Below, piece by piece: positions 1-10,745 of a stretch of DNA of 64,000 bases; within the stretch, counting starts at the first letter, position 1, and the number at the start of each line of letters is the position of its first letter. The notes beneath the pieces are model-generated. The model worked only from the letters and a program-made list of their open reading frames with translations. It was not told the origin of the DNA and did no database searches. The stretch spans positions 62,001 to 126,000 of the forward strand of contig JBBPSI010000025.1 in NCBI GenBank assembly GCA_038093515.1. Direction: 5' to 3'. The DNA comes from Butyriboletus loyo. Lineage: Eukaryota > Basidiomycota > Agaricomycetes > Boletales > Boletaceae. Position numbers and translations under genes: made by a program.

Positions 1-1
1 C

Positions 2-3000
2 CCTTACTGTAAAGTCATCGCAGACTCTATTTCTTCATCGAACCTTACTTCTTGCTGTACTATAGAACCCGGAGTTGCCGAAAAGGTACCCGCTGTATAC
101 CATGATTATTTAGATGTTTTCTCCGAGGACGAGGCAGCAAGAATGCCTGAGCGGAAACCTTGGGATCACGCAATAGATCTCAAGCCCGATTTTGTACCGA
201 AAAAGGGCCGCGTCATTCCAATGTCCGATGAAGAACAGGACCAAATCAGGAGTTTTGTGGAAAAAGAACTAAAGAAGGGTTACATAAGACCGTCAAAGTC
301 ACCTCAGACGGCCCCTGTGTTCTTTATTCCCAAGAAAACTGGAGACAAGTGATTGGTCATGGACTACCATTATTTAAACGACGGAACCATTAAAAACAGT
401 TACCCGTTACCCCTTATCCCGCAGTTGATCGATAGGCTTAAAGGCGCCAATATCTTTACTGCGTTGGATCTCCGATGGGGATTTAATAATATCCATATTA
501 AGGAAGGAGACGAGTGGAAAGCTGCATTTGTTACGCCAATTGGGGCTTACGAACCCACTGTCATGTACTTTGGGCTTACCAACTCTCCACCCACCTTCCA
601 AAATATGATGAACAACATCTTCAATGACATGTATGCTTGTGTCATTATCTATATCGACGATGTTATGATATTCACAAAAGGGAAAAGAGGGCAGAGCATG
701 AGGAAAAAGTAAAAGAAGTACTCCAACGCCTTCGAGAAAATGACCTATATGTAAAACCAGAAAAATGTGTATTCTCTTCAGACAAAGTGGACTTTTTAGG
801 TATGGTAGTTTCCAGGAACGGTGTTGAAATGCAGTCGAAGAAGACAGATGCCATCCAAGACTGGCCAACACCCTCGTGTCTGAAGCAGGTTCAAGCGTTC
901 CTAGGATTATGTAATTACTATCGAAGATTCATTGAGGGCTTCTCGGAGATTGCCTGACCCCTCAATAACTTAACAAAAAAGGATACCCCTTTCAAATGGG
1001 GTAAGGACGAACAAACAGCGTTTGACATGCTGAAAAAGAAGTTTCACACAGCGCCATTATTGGCCTACCCTGATCGAGACAAGGAGATGTGGGTAGAAAC
1101 GGACACTTCAGATATAGCAGTGGGCGCTGTCCTTTCCGTAAAAGGATCGGATGACCTTTGGCGACCCTGTGCATTCCTTTCCCACTCCTTTGATGCTGCG
1201 GAATGGAATTATCCGATTTACGATAAAGAACTGCTGGCAGTAATACACGCCTTGGAAGAATGGCGGCATTATTTAATTGGCAGAGAAGGGTTCGAGATCT
1301 GGACAGATCATAAGAACCTTGAGTACTGGAAGAAGCTGCAAACGCTGTCGGGATGACAAGCACGATGGCATGCGCTTCTCCAAGAATTCAATTATTTATT
1401 TGTTTACAAACCTGGCTCAACCAATGGCAGAGCAGATGCGTTATCGCGTCGAGCAGACCATGGTGAAGCTGTTATGGACCACAATACCAATATTACAGTA
1501 CTTCCACCAAACCTTTTCCTTAATAAAGTTTCTCTTTCTTCTTCCTTTTACGATACCTTACAAAAAGAATCCGAAAAACAAAAACAAAAAGAAATACCTG
1601 GATTTTATTACGATACAGATCAATCTGTATTTATTAATGAAAAGAAAAAAGTCTTCGTGCCTGAGGCACTTAGGATACAATTACTTAATATTTGCCACGA
1701 TTTGCTGATAGCTGGACACTCAGGACAAGCCCGAACGGCTCATCTTCTCACATGGCATTTCACATGGCCTGGTGTTACAAAGGACATTAAACGTTACGTA
1801 GATAGCTGCCAAGCATGTGCCCTCATGAAGGGTAAGCAAAATGCACTGGCAGGTAAATTATTACCACTTCCCATAGCTAGTCATCCCTGGGAAGACATTT
1901 CCGTTGATTTCATTACCAGACTTCCTATTTCGAATGGCTTTGATGCCATTTGTACTATAGTCGACCGCTTCTCCAAGGAAGTTGTTTACGTCCCTTGTAA
2001 GACGACTACTTCTTCTAAGGAGTTAGCTATTATTTTTAGAGACAATGTTTGGTGTGTTCACGGACTTCCTTGTACTATAGTTTCGGATCGTGGACCCCAG
2101 TTTGTATCGGACTTTACCACAGAGCTTTGCAAGCTTCTCGGCATTTCCCAGAAAATCTCTACAGCATACCATCCCCAATCTGATGGTCAAACCGAACGGA
2201 TAAATAGGGAGATGGAACAATATTTACATACCTATGTGGCCAAAAAACAGGAAACGTGGGCTGATTGGATCAAGATCGCCCAGTTTAACCATAATAATTC
2301 TCTTACCACTGCCACGGGTACCATTCCATTCTCTATTACACGTAACTATTATCCTAGAGTTGGGTTTGAGAAGTCTTCCAATACATTAGCCGGAGATTTC
2401 ACACAGTGCTGGGAAAGCACATGCCGAGGTCAAAGAAGCATTGGAAGAAGCTCGCAAGCGCATGGTATCACAGGCTGATAATAGACGATTGGCTGTGCCA
2501 GATTACAAAGTGGGAGATAGTGTGTGGCTCAGTACGGAGAACTTGAAGTTGCTGTACACTGCACGAAAACTCACACAGCATTGGATCGGTCCTTATCGGA
2601 TCAAGGCTCTCAAGCCAAACGCTGTCAAACTTCAGCTGCCGAGCAGCATGTGGATTCATCCCGTGGTCAACATTTCTCATGTTAAACCATACCGAGAAAC
2701 CCTTGCAGGACAACCTGTCTTACGTCCTGACCCAGTCAATGTCACGGACGAGGGATACTCAGAATTTGAGGTTGATTACATTGTCGCCTCCAGGATGAAG
2801 CATAGGAAGTTGGAGTATTTGGTGCACTGGCGGGGTTATGACGAAACAGATCGCACGTGGGAACCAGTATCCAATCTGGGCAATTCACAAGACGTAATTG
2901 CAGACTATCACCATGCCCACCCTTCCGCCCCTCGCCCCCTTTGTGGCCTATCACTATTTGAATTTTCTTCATTATTTAAGGAGTATGGTCCTGAGCATGG

Positions 3001-3040
3001 AACCGCCTATCAAGGAACTTGTCTGGAATATGAGTCCTAG
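2..3040 (+). pseudogene. Broken pol polyprotein (RT-RNase H-integrase-chromodomain)
   Basis: The reading frame is open from the left edge and reaches the RT start (a PWDHAIDL-type linker near 165-180). It is stopped by TGA at 350-352, continues in the same frame through the RT with the YIDD catalytic box near 650-665, then changes frame between about 665 and 712. TGA codons at 955-957 and 1354-1356 interrupt the RT thumb/RNase H region. Integrase follows (about 1640-2400) with its H-H-C-C finger and D,D-35-E core (VDFITRLP; IVSDRG; E in the HPQSDGQTER stretch). A second frame change near 2395-2440 leads to the last part, with a chromodomain (YIVASR, YLVHWRGY, TWEP) at about 2755-2920 and stop at 3038-3040. 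Dead copy. Confidence 0.92.
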
Positions 3041-3050
3041 GGGGGGGAAG

Positions 3051-3547
3051 TGTTATAATTGTATCTCTTATAACAGACTTTGCATTCGGACTTCATCATA
3101 TTTCTCTTTCAAAGGTCACATGACTCAGTGCATGTGATCGTGGGATAATACATGTGACCATAATGCTGACTAAGCATATGACATCATGGTCCAGACTGGC
3201 CCAGACTCTATGACGTCACACCTCATGTATTTAATCTCCGTTTGCTTCTCTTCTTTTTGATCGCCATCAACTTCTATTTAATCTCCATTGACCCTGACTT
3301 CTTCTTGTATGTACATGTATAGTAATTAGTCTCATGCACTGCTTGGTCTGTGCGTGTTCCCTTGTAATATAAAAGGGCTTGTGGTTTGGGCTAGGATTCC
3401 CTAGCTTTAACCACTTGTCTTATTCGCTGGCAACAGTTGAGAGATTAAGGTCTTGAGCTATCCTCATTCATACCTTGCCAGTTCCTGTGTAGAACTGCAA
3501 CAGTAGTGGAATCCTGTGTGACTTGATAACATTGTTGTCTCGTAACA
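3051..3547 (+). repeat. 3' LTR of the chromovirus
   Basis: The LTR starts with TGTTAT directly after the polypurine run at about 3040-3050. Two ends are possible: ATAACA at 3526-3531, which is the exact inverted complement of the start, or TAACA at 3543-3547. The stretch is AT-rich and has a TATA-like ATATAAAAG at about 3367. No 5' LTR is in the window to fix the right border. Confidence 0.75.
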
Positions 3548-4139
3548 CCTTGGTGTTTCAAGTCTTGGGTATGCCCAGACTATAAAAAGGTTGTACCTTA
3601 TGACATAAAATACCACTTTTTGACACTTCTGATTCTGTGTGCAATCATCTAGTCACTCCTTGCCTTTGCCTCTTGATCTCCAACCATAGTCAATGGACTC
3701 TGTCTTGTTCCACACTTTTCCATTCCATTTCCATGCTCTCTCTAGTCCATTCTACAGCAGAGGAAGTCCAGAATTGCAGGTATCTTGTTTAACATTGGTG
3801 GAATGACCTTCCAAGCACTTCACAAAGTGAATGAGGTAACTTTGACTCAATTCAGATGTATCAAACTCTCACAAAGTGGCTCACTTTCAAACCAAATTGA
3901 AATTACCTCAAGGCTACTTTGTTTCGACAGCAACACTGGTGCATGACATCAAAATGCTGACATTTCAACCTGATTGGATTTCAGCTGTAATGGCTTGGAA
4001 GACACTCCAAATTTGTCAGCATTGGAAGTTAGGTTCCAAAATTTCCGACATAATCTCTGAGCATCTGAGCTTCACACCACAATTCTGGTGATTCTAAGTA
4101 TATTTTAGAATAGGAATAAGCAAATCTAGCAAATACACT
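3548..4139. other. Intergenic, no gene seen
   Basis: This AT-rich stretch lies between the LTR and the 3' end of the MSS51 gene. The only open frame is about 70 codons (3876-4091, +) with no recognisable motif. I see no RNA gene or repeat. Confidence 0.6.
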
Positions 4140-5795
4140 TTAGTAATTTGCTTGCACTTCTCTGCCTTTCCCTCTTATGCCCCATAAACCCCAATTGGTT
4201 TTTACCATGACTCGTGGATCAAAGTCAGCAACCTCCCATTTCTCACTTCCAAATGGGTTTTCACCGGGTGTAATAATCCATTCAAACTCGTCAGCAACTT
4301 CAGGGACTTGGTCAAGGGATCGGATATCTCTCTCGATGTCTGCCGGCGAGAATCCTGTGACAAAAATCGCACATCTAGTGGCAAGAAGTGCCGGGACGAC
4401 TGGACCCCATTCGGTAGAAGAGGCAATTTGCAAACGGCGCTTTCCATCAAGCTCTGAGGGCGATAAGGGCGACGGAAAACCAAATCCGGGAGAGAATAGG
4501 AAAAAAAGATCGGTATAGGGGTCAAAAGTGTCCTGGAACTGGGCGTGGACGTCCATATAATTGGCTTGCATGCCAGTGATTGTCAGTTGCGGAGAGTACG
4601 GGATTGTGTATGATGGGACGCCGTAAAGCTTGAGCGACGAACGGGTCCGTTTCAAACGAACAATCGGCTTCGGAGTGGGGGGCTCGTAAATATTGGGGAT
4701 ATACAACGGCGGCTTCCCTTGCTCAGATATAGGCTTTGCCGCAGCCGATTCATTCTCGGGAGACTGAGTGGACGTCTGCGCTTGAGACTCCAGGTCGTGT
4801 CGTAGTCTCGGGAGGGATACCTGTGGCCCAATGAAGTATAGATGAAAATGACAGGATGGGAACAACATGCAGAGTTGCTCCCAGACATGGGGGGGAAGTG
4901 AAGACTCTGCACGTGCACCTAGAATGAATATCCTGATTTGGGGCTTAGCAACACCAGCTTCTTCAGTGTCAGGAGCACCGGGAGCAACATGTAGCACCGT
5001 GCGTAGCGCTGGTGGAAATTAGTCTATCTCCCCGATTGACTTTTAACTGACTTACCGGCCAAAGATCGACTACCTTCAGGTGTGATGCGGTGATTGTTCA
5101 GGGTTAATCCACTATTTTGATGGATGACAGAACCTATGGTGAGCGGATAGGTGAGCAGCTTGCTCGCATGCCTCCTCGATCGTTCGGTGTCCATCGAGGA
5201 GAAACTACGCGTGTACCAAAAGAGATCCCAATTGGCAAATGAGATAGCTTCCTCGTACGCTTGAGGTCCTTCGTGGTAATGTCAAACACCCATGTCAGAC
5301 AATTACGCACAATGCATACACACCTGGTAGCTCGAACTCGTGCATTCTCCGACCACTTCGAAGATCATGTTCATCCTCGTTGACCTCCCGAAGACGCGGA
5401 CAAAACTTTGCATGGTCCTCATCCATTTCCCAATGCTCTTTGCTACAATGAGTCGGCCAGCCACAGTCAGGACACTCGAACTTGACCCCGTGGGGTTTCG
5501 TTCCAGTGTCATGTTGCATATGCCCTCCATGACTGGATGAACAAATTGGACAGGGGGCGAGAGAGCGAATAGCTTCTCCACGAGCCTTGATTGTGGGAAA
5601 TGGGGATTCCGAGAACGGGTGAAAAATGACATTCTCGTCCAGAACATTGATTCTTTCAGACGCTGCGGGTTTAGATTTTCGAGCGAAACTTAAAAAAAGT
5701 CGCCGACCACGGTTTCCTTGAAAGTTGGCGCTGAGAACCCGGAGACGCAGTGAAGTGCTGATGAGTGAGAAAGTTGAACCACGGCGTAGAGACAT
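4140..5795 (-). CDS. MSS51: Mss51-like mitochondrial translation activator
   Basis: Three exons read 5795-5324, 5268-5056 and 5008-4140, with introns of 55 and 47 bp, giving 517 residues. The N-terminus (MSLRRGSTFSLISTSLRLR) is a basic, hydroxylated presequence suited to mitochondrial import. A MYND-like zinc region follows (CPICSS, CPDCGWPTHC, H, FCPRL), carrying several Cys-Pro pairs; in yeast Mss51 Cys-Pro pairs in this region bind haem. The C-terminal half matches the Mss51 C-terminal domain (start LRTVLHVAPG, end TNWGLWGIRGKG). Yeast Mss51 activates COX1 mRNA translation and helps assemble cytochrome oxidase; whether this copy does so is inferred. It lies head to head with HIS3, 152 bp apart. 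An upstream Met at 5822 is possible but 5795 gives the better presequence. Confidence 0.9.
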
Positions 5796-5947
5796 CGCAA
5801 CGAGTGTCACAAGAACAAGCAACGACTGGAAGTAGTAGTACTAGTCCAAGTTCTGCCCTGTAACGACTTCAATACAGACTTACGTCAGCGACTCGCTGGT
5901 CGTATCCAGACCAGTGGCAGATTCCGATTGGACGCGAATACCTCAAT

Positions 5948-6760
5948 ATGACAGCAAGAACAGCTACAATTTCTAGAAAAACAAACGAAACACAGATTGA
6001 AGTGTTTGTGAATCTTGACTGCACCCCTGGTTCCGGCCAGGCGCAAAACATTGACATTTCGACGGGCATCGGCTTCTTAGACCATGTAGCGGTTCCTCCA
6101 ATATTCTGCCTGCGTGGGCATTGAAACTAATCAGGTCCTCCAGATGTATCATGCACTGGCAAAGCATAGCGGAATATCATTGACCATGAAGTGCCAAGGA
6201 GATCTATGGATTGATGACCATCACACTGCAGATAAGTATCTCGTTTTCATCGGGACATTTGGGTCCTAGGATCGATACACAAGACAGTGCGATCGCACTG
6301 GGTACCGCATTTAAACAAGCCCTTGGAGAGATCAAGGGCATCAGGCGGTATGGTACCGGCTTCGCACCCCTCGACGAAGTATGTGATCGCTCTCTGGATG
6401 CCGGGTCTCTTGTAAACATTATTTATCAAAGGCACTTTCCCGAGCAGTGATTGACATTTGCTCTCGTCCATATTGTGTCACGGAGCTCGGATTGAAACGC
6501 GAGAAGATCGGAGACCTCTCGGCGGAGATGATCCCTCATATCTTCTATTCTTTTGCAATGGCAGCTGGCGTAACTCTTCATGTTGATGTCCTCCGGGGAG
6601 AAAACGACCATCATCGGTATGTTTTCACCTACGAGTTGGAAAACTGCCTACAATCTATCCCAGGTCAGAATCTGCATTCAAAGCGTTGGCACTGGCAATC
6701 AAACAAGCCATCGAACGGACAGGTGGAAGCGAGACACCGAGCACGAAGGGTGTGCTCTGA
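5948..6760 (+). CDS. HIS3: Imidazoleglycerol-phosphate dehydratase (HIS3)
   Basis: Five exons (5948-6085, 6144-6231, 6281-6378, 6432-6616, 6664-6760) give 201 residues, the normal length for the family. Family blocks are all present: [90 protein letters not shown], and the PSTKGVL end. The enzyme dehydrates imidazoleglycerol phosphate in histidine synthesis; the HHxxE and DHHRSE histidines and glutamates hold two Mn ions. Introns 1, 3 and 4 are GT-AG. Intron 2 (6232-6280) has ATAAGT at its start and AC at its end; this is the only splice I found that restores the metal-ligand glutamate of HHTAE. Confidence 0.95.
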
Positions 6761-6925
6761 GCTCAATGTTGCCTCCTCGCTGCCAAATTCTGCCGGCTTC
6801 ACGTTTGCATAGCCCGTGACCGTAACCAGTGGAATGTAGACTGAACGATGTTGAAATGAATTACATATGAACAACAAGTCTCCAGAGGTTTCCGAGAACT
6901 ATATCAAATATACCCTAACGCGCGT

Positions 6926-9900
6926 TCAGGACCAGAAAATGCATCTCTCTTCTGGTGGAGGGTTCAACTGCTTGCAAGGTTAACAGGCATAGTTCAAGAA
7001 TAGAGAATTCCTGACCTTCGCCCATTTCGAACATCTAAATGCTTCAGCGAATTCAGGGATGTTGTAGACAGTACCCTCCGTTCGGTAGCGATTTGGTGAG
7101 TGAGGATCTGTCCGAACTCGTTGCACCTGCCGATGGGGTCAACTGAGGGGTTTGGGTTTAGCGTATTTCAGTGGTAATACGCACGGCATCCGCTGGTCGA
7201 TTGTTCATGGCCCACGTGCGTGCGAAGGAAATAAATAATAATTGTTCCCTGCATATGGTTGACACGCAACATGTTTGAAGGGGTAAAGTGATGTCTTACC
7301 TCGTGTAGTCTAATCCGGGAAGCAAATATTCGTGCCCAGCATCATATGAATCTTCGTACTGGGCTTTCCATGCGCGGTAGGCTTGAATAAGGCCAGTATC
7401 GCCGATATTTTCCCCAGACGTGCTGCGAGGCCGGAATCAGCGATTCCAAAGACATTTCTGGAGTCAACTTACAGATTGCCCTATCATATCTGACCATGAG
7501 GGATTTAAACATCTGCAAAGAGTCGAGACTCACGTTGACATGTATGACACCACCTTTACCATCGTCAACAGTGTACGCTACCTTCTATCAGGAAATCAAA
7601 GGTATGAACATCGAATATATATATACCAGAATATTGTCCAACAATGCAGTCTTGACGAATTTGATAGGCATCGCTTGTTTGGCGGGTCCACCACTCTTCC
7701 AATTTTCCATCTTGATTGTACAGTCGACCAGCAGAGTCGAAGGCGTGCTGCTTGCTGATGAGTTGTCACGTAAAGAATGCATGCAAAAGCACTAACAGTT
7801 AGTTCGTGGGCGGCAATCATACCAAATGAACCATATGCCAGATACCCCGGCCTGAAAGATTGTGAAGATAAAATCATTGCAACAGTAATCACCACACACC
7901 ATTCAAGGGAAAAAAATGGTGGCTGTAGAATACCAGCAGGGAACACGATCTTTGCCAGCAAATGTGAATGCTGAAATGTACATGGTCGATCAAGACCCAC
8001 ACACCTCATTACCCGTAGGATTATAGTACGCATTCACGGTCGCTGGCGCCATTTCCCACTCGTCAAGATTCCTTGGCTTGCCAAGTTTTTGCCACTTCTT
8101 GTAGACATCAGAAGCTCTGGAAAACGATGTCAGATGGATTTCCTGTCTGTTGGATACACGAAGAGACTGACGTGGCACTCAGCATGTTCTCGAAGAACGT
8201 GTCCACATGGACCTTGACGAGTGTATAATAGCTCACTAAAGAACGAGCGTCACGGGTATCGGGGGACAGCGGGAAGCCAACCTTCTTTCGAATTGCCTCT
8301 GCCTTGGCACGGGCTCTTTGAGCCGATTCCTCGTCCATCCACTCAATACGTTCCAAAGACCTCTCGAATGCTTTGACAATGTCTGCATAAAACAGTAAGG
8401 ATGACACGTTCATGGGGTACTTGCTGCTTACCTGATATGACCTCAGCAGCCCTTTCCTTCGAGTCGCTGGGGAACGTTGCGTTGACAAAGTACCTGCCTG
8501 TGGCAAAGCCCATGCCAGCCTCTACCCTACGCATGCAGAACTCGGATCGCTCCCCGGTAGCTCCTGGTCTGAGTCCATCGAGAACTTCCTGCAACTGCCG
8601 TACCGCCTTCCAAGCCTCCGTCGTTGCTCCCAAATTAGGAGCATATTCCAGGGCAGCGCGGACAACAAGATACGCTTCGATAACGTCAGAACGCGTACGC
8701 TCCAGGATTCGTGACAAGGAGCTTGGATACGGCTTGTAAGTGATGATGACGTGGCTGGGGAAGAAGCGCGGTGTAAATGTAGCAAAGTAGTCGGGGAAGT
8801 TGATTTGGGGGAGCGCGGATTTGAGCGTATTGATGCCAGTGGGGTTGTATGTACCGAAGGGGTCTTGCTCCAGCTTGTCTTGGTCTAGAGTGGCGTCTGC
8901 AATCTCTGATTCGAATTTGACAACTTCACGCGCCAGCTCATGTGCCCTAGAGAACGGATCTTCGGCTGGCTTACGGCTATCGCTATCCTCGTCATCATCT
9001 TCGCCCTCCCAAGGTGGCCATGGCCAAGGCGGCCAAATACGTTCTTCCTTTTCCAGCTGTTCTGCTTGGATATGCAAGCGTTCATTTGGGGGGTTCATTA
9101 TGTCAATGACCTCATCATCCCGCAGGGTGACCAAAAGACGCTCAATGACATCTTGATAAACACTGAGCACGCCTTGGTCCTTGTAGTATTCCTAATCAAT
9201 GCTGAGTAAATAAGGGAAACGAATGAATTTCCCCCGCAGCGTACCTTTGAAGGCAATCCCAGGGTAGGTTGAGTAAACCAGAGCGTCATGGCGTTGGGGT
9301 CAACACCAGCATCGCCGTCAACGAAAAACTCAAATAGAGCATCGACACCTGTGGGACAGATATACATGGAGTACTGGACGCATTTGAAACAACACTTGCC
9401 TCTGGAGTGCATGTAACCAAGCGCGTTAGACAGCCCTTGCCTTGGACTGACGGTATTGAGGTCGACACGCCTTCCACGATAAATCTCCCTAATTGTATTC
9501 ACAAATTGTTGCAGGGGAGCCTGACCGAGATAGTCAAGCTTCACCTCATCCATGCAAGAAGCATAGAGAGTTCGAAGCTTGCGAAGCAGTTGGTCGTCCC
9601 ATGAATCATCGTAGATGGCTGTGTCAGACTCAAGGAGGTTCCGAAGAACTTGCCAATTCTGCTCGGTGAGAACGGTGAAGGAGTTGATGGCACCCTTGTC
9701 GCCGGGAATTGGATGTGATGCCATCCAACCGCCATCTGACCGTTGACTCAGCATGCTGAAGGCTGTATGGGGTGTGTGGTCGACTCACTAGCAAAATCGT
9801 AGAAGTCTTCGCATGGATCACGAGAGGTATCTAGCGAAGCGAGAATTGATGCGGAAAGAATGATGCATTCCTTGGTGAGACACATTTCCTGTTGTGTTTT

Positions 9901-10565
9901 GCGCGAGTGAAGCCTATGATACGATGCAGGACAGTAACTCGTACCTTTGATGGCCCAGGGTGGGGTGTTTCTGGAGGACCCGTCGGTTCGGGCCCAGTAA
10001 TAACGGTGCGGGTGACATGATCAGTGGTTGTGTAAGTGGATATAGAAGTGTGGACTGCAGTGGTGGTAGTTGTTTTAGTGGATGTTTCTATAGCGGTTGT
10101 GATATCAAAGATGGTAGAAAACGCAGTGGATACCGCAGTGGTGGTGGTCGCGGATATGAATGTTTTGGCCGCGGTGGTAGTATGTGTGACCGTTTTTGTC
10201 TCGGTCTGCGTACCATTACCTTGATCGCCGTCACGACCCCCACCTCCATTCCTGAGGTTGAGCTTGTGCTGTGCACCGGCGAACAGCCCGATGAAAACAG
10301 AGCTTATGAGTAATAGGACGAGTACTTCGACAAGGAGGACCTTTGTGAGGCTGGTGAGTGGTTCGTGTACGACATCTGTGAGGCGGCCTGCTATAGAGCG
10401 GTGAGGGGAGGGCGGATCTGGGGGATTCTGGTCCCCATCTTGGCCACCGTTGTGCAAGAGAGGGGCGGCCTCTGGCGGGGAGTGAGTCGGCTGCGAAGGA
10501 GGGACGAAGACGGGCTTACCGTGGTCCCTTGTTGAATTAGGGGACCTTGGCTGACGGTCCGCCAT
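6926..10565 (-). CDS. M13 family zinc metallopeptidase (neprilysin/ECE-like), type II membrane
   Basis: The protein starts at 10565 (MADRQPRS), with a Pro-rich cytosolic tail of about 85 residues, one membrane segment (VLLVEVLVLLLISSVFIGLF), a long Thr-rich stalk likely to be O-glycosylated, and then the M13 ectodomain. The ectodomain shows CIILSASILASLDTSRDPCEDFYDFA, GGWMASHPIP, NAYYNPTGNEIVFPAG, the zinc motif HELTH followed by AFD, the third ligand in GENIGDTGL, LLPGLDYT, TDPHSPNRYR and the end CIFWS. Many short introns are present; one splits HELTH after its threonine codon (about 7760-7800). The last intron lies just before QLNPPPEERCIFWS, with stop at 6926-6928. M13 enzymes trim peptides outside the cell. 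Start lies 180 bp from the divergent CDC45. Confidence 0.93.
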
Positions 10566-10745
10566 GATGACGGTGAGAGATGGTCCTAGTAGAGGGGGGA
10601 GGACGGGGCTTAAGTAGTGCAAGAACGCGTGCTTGCCGTATGTCCTCCACGCGGTGTAGGGAACCGACGAGCTCAGGGGTCACAACACTCACAAACAAAC
10701 ACGACGCTCACGTGCCGAACCAGTCGCGTCTTCAATACAATCCTC

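Larger units (their letters stand above)
1..3547 (+). mobile_element. Ty3/gypsy chromovirus, 3' part, decayed
   Basis: The element enters from the left edge, so its 5' LTR, gag and protease are not visible. In order it holds reverse transcriptase, RNase H, integrase with a zinc-binding HHCC region, a C-terminal chromodomain, a G-rich polypurine tract just before 3051 and a 3' LTR. This order (integrase after RNase H, chromodomain at the end) is that of Ty3/gypsy chromoviruses. It is inactive: three in-frame TGA codons and at least two frame changes break the polyprotein. The target-site duplication cannot be checked because only one end is present. Confidence 0.93.

Noticed and set aside
6232..6272. 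Canonical GT-AG intron in HIS3 using GTATCT near 6236 and the AG at 6269-6270
   Set aside because: It keeps the frame but turns HHTAED into a form with five extra residues and no ligand glutamate.
8343..9170. Whether the long minus-strand frames at 7.3-9.8 kb are separate genes
   Set aside because: They join over short introns into one M13 peptidase with the family blocks in order.
10040..10230. Plus-strand Val/Gly-rich frames over the M13 stalk
   Set aside because: They are the complement of the Thr codon repeats (ACC/ACT) of the stalk.
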